A stretch of DNA of 64,000 nt from Paenibacillus macerans (lineage in GTDB: Bacteria > Bacillota > Bacilli > Paenibacillales > Paenibacillaceae). The stretch is taken from positions 2,728,001 through 2,792,000 of the forward strand of contig NZ_UGSI01000001.1 of the NCBI RefSeq assembly GCF_900454495.1, in the 5' to 3' direction. Every line of letters starts with the position of its first letter. The stretch's first letter is position 1. Shown here one piece after another: positions 8,840 through 15,888 of this stretch. Made by a program: the position numbers and the translations under genes. The notes beneath the pieces were generated by a model, which searched no databases, was not told where the DNA came from, and was given only the letters and a program-made list of their open reading frames with translations.

Positions 8840-9811
8840 TTATTGCGACAACCGCGAAGCCAGCTCGTACAATTCCATATTAAACTGCTTTTTCGTGGCG
8901 ACGACCTTCTCGATGTCGGTGAGCACCATTTCGCCGCCGATCATGCCGCAAGCTTTGTTCGATTCGCCCGCGATCAGGCTGCGAACGGCAAAGTCGCCAA
9001 GCCGGCTGGCCAGGTTGCGGTCGAACGGAGTCGGCGAACCGCCGCGTTGGATATGGCCCAGCACCGTTGCGCGCGGCTCCAGGGAAGGCTGGCGCTTCTT
9101 GATCGCTTCCACGACATCATCGCCTTTGCCCACGCCTTCGGCCACGATGACGATGCTGTGCCGCTTGCCGTTGTCGAAGTTTTGTCTCATACGGTCGGCC
9201 ACTTCGTTCAGATCAAACGGAACTTCCGGTACCAGGATCGTTTCGGCGCCTGCGGCCAAACCGGCGTGCAGCGCGATATCCCCGCAGTGGCGGCCCATGA
9301 CTTCGACGACGGACGCCCGCTCATGGGAGGACATCGTGTCACGCAGCTTGTTGACGGCGTCCACGACGATGCTGACGGCCGTATCGAAGCCGATCGTGTA
9401 GTCCGTAAAGGAAATGTCGTTGTCGATCGTTCCCGGCAAGCCCATCGTTTTGATGCCCAGCTTGCTCAGCTTTTCGGCCCCTTGATAGGAGCCGTCCCCG
9501 CCGATGACCACCAGTCCGTCAATGCCGCGGTCGCGCAAAATCTGCGCCCCTTTCTGCTGTCCTTCCGGCGTCTTGAACTCCAGGCACCGCGCCGACTGCA
9601 GAATCGTTCCGCCGCGCTGGATAATATCGCCCACACTGCGGATATCCATCGCGAAAATGTCGTTGTTGAGCAGGCCTTGATAGCCGCGCTGAATGCCGTA
9701 AACCTCAAGCCCGTAAAACAATCCGCTGCGCACGACGGCCCGCACTGCAGCGTTCATGCCCTGGGAGTCTCCTCCGCTCGTAAGAATTGCGATTTTTTTC
9801 ACTGCTGACAT
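8840..9811 (-). CDS. pfkA: ATP-dependent 6-phosphofructokinase
   Basis: A 323-residue protein that phosphorylates fructose 6-phosphate in glycolysis. Visible motifs are LTSGGDSQGMNAAVRAVV (ATP site), VVIGGDGSYQGA, PGTIDNDI with the catalytic Asp, EVMGRHCGDIAL and GHIQRGGSPT. The usual SPGMN is SQGMN here, and the ADP/PEP effector loop differs somewhat from the Bacillus enzyme, so it may be a paralogue rather than the main glycolytic enzyme. The ATG at 9811 has AGGAGGA upstream. The gene follows ytpB by 20 bases and ends at a terminator, so the two are probably co-transcribed. Confidence 0.9.
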   Translation of the reverse strand: MSAVKKIAILTSGGDSQGMNAAVRAVVRSGLFYGLEVYGIQRGYQGLLNNDIFAMDIRSVGDIIQRGGTILQSARCLEFKTPEGQQKGAQILRDRGIDGLVVIGGDGSYQGAEKLSKLGIKTMGLPGTIDNDISFTDYTIGFDTAVSIVVDAVNKLRDTMSSHERASVVEVMGRHCGDIALHAGLAAGAETILVPEVPFDLNEVADRMRQNFDNGKRHSIVIVAEGVGKGDDVVEAIKKRQPSLEPRATVLGHIQRGGSPTPFDRNLASRLGDFAVRSLIAGESNKACGMIGGEMVLTDIEKVVATKKQFNMELYELASRLSQ

Positions 9812-9831
9812 GATAATTCCTCCTAAAAAAT

Positions 9832-10911
9832 TTACAAATATTTGCGAATCCAACGGCTATTGACAAAGAAAAACAACCTCATCAGCGGACTTCTTCGCAT
9901 CAGTCGCCGGGATACCTCACGGATGTCTTCCTGCTGGCTGACTTTCGGATCGGACAAATAAAGCGCCAGCAGCCCTTCTATAATCATTTTATGAAACGAG
10001 GAAGCAGGCAACTTTTTGATGTCCCGCCGCGCTCCCTCGACGATAAACGCAATTCGGTCAAGCATCGTTTCCTTATTATCGTAATAGCTGCAAAAATTCA
10101 AATCTCCGCCAAGCTCGTCCTCCGCCTGGTCAATTAAGTAATCCAGCATAATGTGCAGCCCGCACACATGGGGGAAATAAGCATCATGAATCACCTTGGC
10201 GCTCTTCCCGTCCAAACCCGGGTTGCTGGCCGCCAAAAACAGCATAAACACGCCCAAGGTCGAACCGGTGGCGGCGGCAAATTCGTTCCAGCGCAATTGC
10301 GGCGCCCGGTATTCATGCGTTTCCCACCAGCTTAACAGTTTGGCTTCGCGCAGCTGCGGATCGATGTGCTTGTACACCTGAAGATCGCAGTAGAGCCCAA
10401 CCAAATCGATAATAAACGGCATGGCTGCGGCATATCCGCGAAGCTCGGCGATATTGGCCCGGCAAGTGCGCACCAGCCGGTGCAAATAGCCCCCATCGTC
10501 CTGCTCCGCACGCAGGGCATAGTAATTTTGCAGCATGCCGCCGGGATTAACGGCATCCAGCATGCTTTGGTGCAATAAGCGGAAATCCTGCTCATCCTTG
10601 GAGGTGCTGCGGTCGCACAGGTTGTCCAAATAATCGCTGATCGTCTGAAATGCTACGATTAAGGGGATCAAAATATGGCGCATCGGCAGGTTAGCGGCAG
10701 CGTAGACGGCGCCGCCCTGGCAGTGAAATTCTTTCGTAGCGATGCTGGCGAGCGCCTGCCTTCTGAGTTCAGGGTCGGGAATGGCTTCCGCCTCTTCTCT
10801 CCAGCCATCCAGTTTCTGACGGACGTCCGGCAAAATAAACTTGTATACCCGGCTCATCAGCCGGATCGGCTCTCTCGGAAACTGATTTCGGCTTTGCTCA
10901 AGTTCAATCAC
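9832..10911 (-). CDS. ytpB: Tetraprenyl-beta-curcumene synthase family protein (DUF2600)
   Basis: A 359-residue soluble, all-helical protein resembling B. subtilis YtpB, which converts the C35 isoprenoid heptaprenyl diphosphate into tetraprenyl-beta-curcumene. Family hallmarks visible are FHCQGGAVYA, a YLDNLCDR metal-type segment near residue 105, and HIMLDYLIDQAEDELGGDLNF near 275. I chose the GTG at 10911 because GGGGGCAGGGC precedes it; an ATG at the MSRVYKF methionine is possible. A sigma-A-like promoter lies at 10979-11007. The cyclase that would act on its product, SqhC, is at 51730 in the same window. Linkage with pfkA is unexpected. Confidence 0.85.
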   Translation of the reverse strand: MIELEQSRNQFPREPIRLMSRVYKFILPDVRQKLDGWREEAEAIPDPELRRQALASIATKEFHCQGGAVYAAANLPMRHILIPLIVAFQTISDYLDNLCDRSTSKDEQDFRLLHQSMLDAVNPGGMLQNYYALRAEQDDGGYLHRLVRTCRANIAELRGYAAAMPFIIDLVGLYCDLQVYKHIDPQLREAKLLSWWETHEYRAPQLRWNEFAAATGSTLGVFMLFLAASNPGLDGKSAKVIHDAYFPHVCGLHIMLDYLIDQAEDELGGDLNFCSYYDNKETMLDRIAFIVEGARRDIKKLPASSFHKMIIEGLLALYLSDPKVSQQEDIREVSRRLMRRSPLMRLFFFVNSRWIRKYL

Positions 10912-10923
10912 TGCCCTGCCCCC

Positions 10924-10938
10924 ATTACATTGTGTAAT
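10924..10938. promoter_or_regulatory. 15-bp perfect palindrome in the ytpB leader
   Basis: ATTACA-TTG-TGTAAT is perfectly symmetric and lies between the predicted transcription start (about 10972) and the ytpB start codon. It could be an operator or an RNA hairpin close to the ribosome site. No regulator is identified. Confidence 0.4.
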
Positions 10939-10978
10939 GCGCAGTTTGAAAATCAAACTGAAAAGAAAATCATTCTTT

Positions 10979-11007
10979 ATTATAATATGATCCAACTTTT
11001 AGCACAA
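10979..11007 (-). promoter_or_regulatory. Promoter of ytpB-pfkA
   Basis: TTGTGC (-35), 17-base spacer and TATAAT (-10) on the minus strand. Predicted leader is about 60 bases. Confidence 0.55.
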
Positions 11008-11019
11008 ATATAATCAATA

Positions 11020-11340
11020 TCACATATGCCCTTTGACCGAGGATTCGTCCTGGGTCGTCCGGTACCAAATATGCAGATCGTTAATCCGGCTGGCCAGCTC
11101 GGCAATTTCCCCGTTAATCCGGCAGCTTCTCTCGAAATCGCTTTCCTCGTTCATCTCCCGCAGCATCCGTTCGATCGCGCGCTCCAGCACCATCACTTTG
11201 CTCGGAATGCGGCCGCGGATGTCCTCCCAAACCTCGATCATCGACAACCGTTCCTCCAAAGCGTATTCCTCAAAAGGACGCTCCAGCAGCGGAACGTGGA
11301 TGTCCAGCCGCTCGTCGTAAACAAAACAGGAATGATTCAT
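11020..11340 (-). CDS. Hypothetical helical protein
   Basis: 106 residues, starting MNHSCFVYDERLDIHVPLL. The middle is predicted helical and charged (ERAIERMLREMNEESDFERSC) and the end is HIWYRTTQDES. No recognised domain, membrane helix or metal site. A strong AAAGGAGG site precedes the ATG, supporting a real gene. It ends 13 bases before the ytpB promoter and runs in the same direction; read-through into ytpB is possible, as no terminator is seen between them. Confidence 0.55.
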   Translation of the reverse strand: MNHSCFVYDERLDIHVPLLERPFEEYALEERLSMIEVWEDIRGRIPSKVMVLERAIERMLREMNEESDFERSCRINGEIAELASRINDLHIWYRTTQDESSVKGHM

Positions 11341-11468
11341 GGCGAAAAGCCTCCTTTTATCGTATAAAATAAACTGCCTGTATTGGAAATTTTAGTACCG
11401 CCCGCTTTGGTTTTTTCTGTTATACTAGCGGTAACTTCATTCATCAGAAACGGAGTTTTGAAACCGGC

Positions 11469-12662
11469 ATGAAAATAAGACCGTTGGCCGAACCCGACAT
11501 TCAGTGGCTTCGAGCCTTTACCTTTACAGTATACGGAACAAGCGTCCTTGTTTCCTCCTATTTTCCGCTTTTTTATGCGCAGCTTGGCTTCACAAACAGC
11601 CAGATCGGCCTCCTGTACGCCCTTGGACCGATGATATCCTTATTTTCCAATTTACTGTGGAGCCTCGCGAGCGACCGCTATAAAACGATCAAACGGATTT
11701 TGCTGATCCTGCTGGCCGGCCAAGCCGCGCTGGCGTTCGTCCTGTCGGAGTCCACCGCGTTTTCCGTCATTATCGCCGTGATTACCGTATTCTATTTTTT
11801 CTATTACCCCGTGTTCCCGTTGTCGGATACGATCCTCATCTCCACCGCCAACCGGTATCGCATCAATTTTATCTCGATCCGCTTGTTCGGGTCCGTCGGA
11901 TTCGCCGTATTTGCCATCGCCATCGGTTATGTGCTTGACCGCGTCGGCTCCGCAAACACGATGTGGGTGGAAATGGCGGTCGCCGGACTTGCCCTGCTGC
12001 TCGTGCTTTGGGTGAAGGATCAGCCGGCATCATTGGCAAAAATGAACTTGTCGGGGATTTGGACGATTTTAAAGCAGAAGGAGCTGCTTTGGTTTTTCGG
12101 CTGCGTCTTCTGCCTGGCGATCGGCACGCGGATGAACGACGCTTTCCTGACGATTTCCCTTAAGGAGCTTGGCGCCGGCGAAAACTTGATCGGCTGGGCG
12201 ATGCTGGCCTCGTCGTTGTCGGAGATCCCCGTGTTTATCTATCTCAGCTTCCATGGGGACAAATACAAGGAACTGCCGCTGCTGCTGTTCGCCAGCCTGC
12301 TGTTTGCGGTCCGCTTTTTCCTGATGGGATTAACCCAATCGGCCTACGGCATCCTGCTGATCCAAATGATGCACGGATTGACGTTCGGCGTGTTTTACGT
12401 GACGGCGATCCGCATGCTGACCCGGCTGGTTCCGGAACAATTCCGGGCAACGGGAATGGCCTTTTACACCATCATGTGGTCGAGCCTGTCCGGCCTGCTC
12501 AGCGGCACGTTTGGCGGCATCGTCTTTGAACAGCTGGGAAGACAAATTTTTTATTGGGTAGCCATGGGCTCCTCGCTCGTCGCGTTTATCGGCTTTGCCG
12601 GCCGCTATTTCGTCCGCCGGGCTAACCTGAACAAATCTGCCGGTTTGGATGAAGAAGCCTGA
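11469..12662 (+). CDS. MFS transporter (MFS_1-like)
   Basis: A 397-residue protein with 12 hydrophobic helices. It opens with a family-typical FTVYGTSVLVSSYFPLFYAQLGF and GLLYALGPMISLFSNLLW, and carries the loop motif SDRYKTIKR after helix 2. This arrangement fits the MFS_1-like/phenylpropionate-permease group rather than drug exporters. The substrate is unknown. The start has only a distant CGGAG site, so initiation could be weak. It diverges from the 106-residue hypothetical gene. Confidence 0.8.
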   Translation: MKIRPLAEPDIQWLRAFTFTVYGTSVLVSSYFPLFYAQLGFTNSQIGLLYALGPMISLFSNLLWSLASDRYKTIKRILLILLAGQAALAFVLSESTAFSVIIAVITVFYFFYYPVFPLSDTILISTANRYRINFISIRLFGSVGFAVFAIAIGYVLDRVGSANTMWVEMAVAGLALLLVLWVKDQPASLAKMNLSGIWTILKQKELLWFFGCVFCLAIGTRMNDAFLTISLKELGAGENLIGWAMLASSLSEIPVFIYLSFHGDKYKELPLLLFASLLFAVRFFLMGLTQSAYGILLIQMMHGLTFGVFYVTAIRMLTRLVPEQFRATGMAFYTIMWSSLSGLLSGTFGGIVFEQLGRQIFYWVAMGSSLVAFIGFAGRYFVRRANLNKSAGLDEEA

Positions 12663-12744
12663 GGCGCTTCCCCTGTAGCCGGACCGCGCCCGAAAGACCG
12701 CAGTTCCGCAAAACGCTCTCCCTATTAACCTGCTGAAAGATCAG

Positions 12745-12773
12745 TTGTTGCGATAGGGTTGTTACTATATAAT
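12745..12773 (+). promoter_or_regulatory. Promoter of the nitroreductase gene
   Basis: TTGTTG, 17-base spacer and TATAAT, followed by about 50 bases of AT-rich leader before the start codon. Confidence 0.6.
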
Positions 12774-12828
12774 AGTTAATATTAGATGATAGTACCTGGT
12801 ATTAAATCATATAAAGCAGGTGAAAAAC

Positions 12829-13476
12829 ATGGAGTACGCATCGTTTCAAGACGTGCTGAAAACCCGCCGCAGCATCCGGGAATTTACCGAGGAGCGCGTC
12901 GGTATTTCCGATATCGAGGACATTATCGACTGCGCCCGTTATGCCCCCAGCGATACCAACTCGCAAACCTGGGAATTTATCGCAGTGATCAATTCGGAGA
13001 AAATCAAACAAATCGAAGAGTTTACCTGGTCGAAGCTGCATGAAACGGCGGCCCGCGCCGCCGGGAAAGGGCTGGAACGGGAAGCGAAGCTGCTCGTGAA
13101 ATCGTTTGGGCCTTATGCCACGGCATTTTCCGGGGCACCTGCCCTGATCGTCTGCCTTTCGACCCCATACACTTCCAAATTCCGCGAAAAAATCTTCGAT
13201 CCGATCGACTTTGTTTCGCCGGAAGTGTGGCAGGAGGAAGGGCTGAAAAGCAGCTGCCTCGCCGCCCAAAACCTGATGCTGGCCGCCCACGCCAAAGGCC
13301 TCGCCACCTGCCCGATGACCGGACCGGTGCTGCTGGCCGAGGAGAAGCTGCGCGAATTTCTCGACATCCCCGCCGACCGCGGAGTAAACATGGTGATCGC
13401 GCTTGGCCACCCGGCCATCGCGCCGAAACCCGTTCCCCGCAAGGAGGTCGCGGAAATCCTTAGAATCGTGGAGTAG
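12829..13476 (+). CDS. Nitroreductase family protein
   Basis: A 215-residue FMN-dependent oxidoreductase of the nitroreductase fold. Signature parts are the N-terminal LKTRRSIREFTEE (phosphate/FMN binding), ARYAPSDTNSQTWEF, and the C-terminal GVNMVIALGHPA. Such enzymes reduce nitro compounds, quinones or flavins with NAD(P)H in the cytosol. The ATG at 12829 has AGGTG six bases upstream; an in-frame GTG at 12820 overlaps that site and is less likely. It is a single-gene unit with its own promoter. Confidence 0.88.
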   Translation: MEYASFQDVLKTRRSIREFTEERVGISDIEDIIDCARYAPSDTNSQTWEFIAVINSEKIKQIEEFTWSKLHETAARAAGKGLEREAKLLVKSFGPYATAFSGAPALIVCLSTPYTSKFREKIFDPIDFVSPEVWQEEGLKSSCLAAQNLMLAAHAKGLATCPMTGPVLLAEEKLREFLDIPADRGVNMVIALGHPAIAPKPVPRKEVAEILRIVE

Positions 13477-13534
13477 CTCCCAGCAGCGCCTGTTTGGCCG
13501 GCCACGGCCTGACACAACGTGCTGAAACGCGCTG

Positions 13535-13716
13535 ATTGGAAATATCCAATAGAATCGTAAAATAGCTTGCAAACACAGCTGCTTGATTGGATTTTTCCAA
13601 TAGATTAGTCTCGGCAGAGTGCAAACCGGGCGGTTTACGCGAAATCTATTGGATATCTCCAATGTGAGTTCAAAATTGCGTTCGATGTCCACGTCAGTCT
13701 ATTGGATTTTTCCAAT
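13535..13716. repeat. Array of four spaced 16-bp palindromes
   Basis: ATTGGA(A/T)(A/T)T(A/T or C)TCCAAT-type palindromes occur at 13535-13550, 13586-13601, 13648-13663 and 13701-13716. Start-to-start distances are 51, 62 and 53 bases. The copies at 13586 and 13701 are identical. Spacers are unrelated. The array fills the gap between two convergent genes; no ORF is present. Confidence 0.8.
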
Positions 13717-13733
13717 GAAAGGTGGCTTCAAGT

Positions 13734-13782
13734 AAAAGAGGTCCCCGGACAGCTGCAGAAGCTGCTCGCGGGGACCTCTTTT
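13734..13782. terminator. Bidirectional terminator
   Basis: AAAAGAGGTCCCC pairs with GGGGACCTCTTTT; T or A runs on each side suit both strands. It ends the toroid-protein transcript just after its stop. Confidence 0.75.
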
Positions 13783-13785
13783 ATC

Positions 13786-14685
13786 TTACAACCGCCCGTA
13801 GGCCTTGAGCGTCTTCAGCCTGTCCACAGCGAGCCAGCCCCGCCACTCCTGTTCTCCCGCCGGGCTTACCGCCGGAAACGACAAGGGCCAACCGCCGTCC
13901 TCCTGTTGCGATGCGATCAGCGCGTCGAGATGGCCGCTGACCTCCTCCGCGGTCACCAGACGGGCGGCGTAGCTGTCCGGCGAAGACGCATAATCCAGCA
14001 CCTTGTAGACATATCCGCCTGCCAGCGGGTCCCGCTCGATGCCGCCCGGCCCGGCCAGCCAGTCATCAAGCGCCGCCTTCAACCGGCTCGCTCTCCCCTG
14101 GTCCGGCTCGGGCGCATGCTCCAAGAATGCGATCCACTGCGCAGCGTCATGGTAATCCCCCGGAACGCCACCGCTCTCCAGCGAACGCCACAGAAAAGCG
14201 ATATTGCTCCGAAACCACGCTTCCTCCCCAAAATCCGTGCGCTCCCGCTGAGCAAGCAGCATCCCGATGATGCTGCCGGTCGGGTTCAGCGAAGGAATCC
14301 CGTCCCGCTCGGTGGTCCACCAAGGCGCGTGGGGATAGGCGTTCACGTCCGTGGTCGCCCTAGGCAATCCGCCGCCGTCCAAAGTGATGCTCCGCAAATA
14401 CCTCAGCACCCCGTCCATCATGTCCGAGCCAAACCCGCCGGCTTCCCGGATCACCATCAGCGCCGTTTCCGTCGTGACCGGCTGGCTTTGCGGGCAGCGC
14501 ATATCGGCTTCAAGCGCGTTTCCGAAGCCGCCGTCCGCGTTCTGGTAAGGTTTCAGCGCATCCAAAACCTCCTCGGCCGAACCGGCTTCAAAATGGAACG
14601 CAAATCTTTTGCGATCCAGCAGTCTGGCGTTTGTGTAAATAAACTCCCTGGCGCGCCGCAAAGTTTCCCGTTCTCTTTTTTCCAT
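13786..14685 (-). CDS. Toroid-fold (prenyltransferase/terpene-cyclase-like) protein
   Basis: 299 residues. QNADGGFGNALEAD near residue 48 and QQEDGGWPLSF near 262 are QW-like repeats of the (alpha/alpha)6 toroid shared by terpene cyclases, protein prenyltransferases and related proteins. The catalytic DxDD of hopene cyclases is absent, so enzymatic function is doubtful; annotation pipelines usually call these prenyltransferase-like hypothetical proteins. AAGGAGGAAG precedes the ATG. It follows the WYL regulator by 77 bases in the same direction, likely one operon. Confidence 0.65.
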   Translation of the reverse strand: MEKRERETLRRAREFIYTNARLLDRKRFAFHFEAGSAEEVLDALKPYQNADGGFGNALEADMRCPQSQPVTTETALMVIREAGGFGSDMMDGVLRYLRSITLDGGGLPRATTDVNAYPHAPWWTTERDGIPSLNPTGSIIGMLLAQRERTDFGEEAWFRSNIAFLWRSLESGGVPGDYHDAAQWIAFLEHAPEPDQGRASRLKAALDDWLAGPGGIERDPLAGGYVYKVLDYASSPDSYAARLVTAEEVSGHLDALIASQQEDGGWPLSFPAVSPAGEQEWRGWLAVDRLKTLKAYGRL

Positions 14686-14762
14686 ATCGCTTCCTCCTTA
14701 TATAGGTTCAAGTTCTTGGCCGTTACACCGCCCGATCGCAATGGAACGGCAGATGTTCGTCT

Positions 14763-15794
14763 TCACTGGTATTTTTGCGCCAAAGCCAATGCCCGTTCGC
14801 GAATCGCCCGGCGCAATTCCTGGGGCTCAGCCACTTCGGCGTCCGGCCCCATCGCAAAAAAGAACGACACCGCCCAATTCAGCTCCGAGGCGGGCAAACG
14901 GCAATCCAGCAGCCACTCTTCATCGCCCGTCTGCTGAACCTCATGGCCGAAATGCGGATCCTGCTCGGCAAGCAGTGAACCGCGATAGGTAAGCTTCACG
15001 CGGAGATGCACGGCGTTTTTTCCCGCCGGAGGTGCGGTACTTTCCTTGCCGCTTTTGACATCCGTGACGTCCGAGCTGCCGTTTATGTCCGAAACATCCC
15101 TATCACCCTCAATTCCCTTGACTCCCTTGACGTCCGTGCCGCCCTCCCTCTGTTCGGCCCCCGCGGCCTGCGGGGGCGAAGTTTCGGCGATGTCCTCGAA
15201 CCGGTCGACGCGGAAGGTCCGCGGCTCCCCGTGCTCCAGCGACTCGGCTTCACAGTACCAAAACCCGTTTGCGGCATACACCCGCTTCGGCCGAATCGTA
15301 AGGTGCCGGCGGTAGTTTTGCGACCGGTACAACACGCGCAGCCATCGCCCCGCGGCGGCGTGGGACATCAAAGCCTTCAGATGCGGCGTCTTATAACGGC
15401 GGTCCGGCACCTCCATCTCCACATGTTGAAGCAGCGGGGCGATTTGGCCGAGCATGGACCCCGGCAGCGCTGACCGGATTTTGTCGGCCGCCGTCCATTT
15501 CGCCTGTCCAAAGGGGCTGTCGCTGTATTTGGCCATCGCGTCCAAAGCAAGCAAAACGGTCAAGGCCTCGCCGGCATCAAACTGCAGCGGCGGCAGCCGG
15601 TAGCCGTCCATCAGCCGGTAGCCGCCGCCCGGCCCGGACACAGCGCTGATCGGAACGCCGATCTCCGACAACGCTTGTATATCGCGCAGCACCGTCCGTT
15701 TGGAAACCTCCAGCTTGTCCGCCAGGGACAGCGCCGTTTCCGGACGCTGCTGCAGCGCCATGACGATCGCCATCATCCTGTCCATTCGCTTCAT
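14763..15794 (-). CDS. WYL-domain transcriptional regulator
   Basis: 343 residues. Residues 1-60 form a winged helix (LADKLEVSKRTVLRDIQALSE), followed by a WYL-type ligand domain (RVLYRSQNYRRHLTIRPKRVYAANGFWYCEAE, positions about 150-190). A low-complexity insert around residues 215-260 is rich in DV, GS and KG and is encoded by repeated GACGTCCGT-like DNA; it splits the WYL/C-terminal part. YafY-type regulators commonly repress neighbouring genes and themselves. An 11+11 palindrome at 15835-15860, just upstream, is a good candidate operator. The toroid gene downstream is the likely co-regulated partner. Confidence 0.82.
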   Translation of the reverse strand: MKRMDRMMAIVMALQQRPETALSLADKLEVSKRTVLRDIQALSEIGVPISAVSGPGGGYRLMDGYRLPPLQFDAGEALTVLLALDAMAKYSDSPFGQAKWTAADKIRSALPGSMLGQIAPLLQHVEMEVPDRRYKTPHLKALMSHAAAGRWLRVLYRSQNYRRHLTIRPKRVYAANGFWYCEAESLEHGEPRTFRVDRFEDIAETSPPQAAGAEQREGGTDVKGVKGIEGDRDVSDINGSSDVTDVKSGKESTAPPAGKNAVHLRVKLTYRGSLLAEQDPHFGHEVQQTGDEEWLLDCRLPASELNWAVSFFFAMGPDAEVAEPQELRRAIRERALALAQKYQ

Positions 15795-15834
15795 CCTGCT
15801 CTTTGCCTCCCGCTTATGTTCACTATATCAGGCT

Positions 15835-15860
15835 ATTGGTGACAACGAATTGTCACCAAT
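15835..15860. promoter_or_regulatory. Candidate operator of the WYL regulator
   Basis: ATTGGTGACAA, a four-base CGAA centre and TTGTCACCAAT form a perfect 11-bp inverted repeat 41 bases before the WYL start codon, where a promoter is expected. Autoregulation is inferred. Confidence 0.6.
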
Positions 15861-15888
15861 CTGCCGTCTTTTTTTAAAATACGAATAT

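Noticed and set aside
8792..9808. 338-codon open frame on the plus strand
   Set aside because: Antisense to pfkA, with no supporting motif.
13535..13716. CRISPR array
   Set aside because: Repeats are only 16 bp and perfectly palindromic, spacing varies from 51 to 62, and there are no cas genes in the window.
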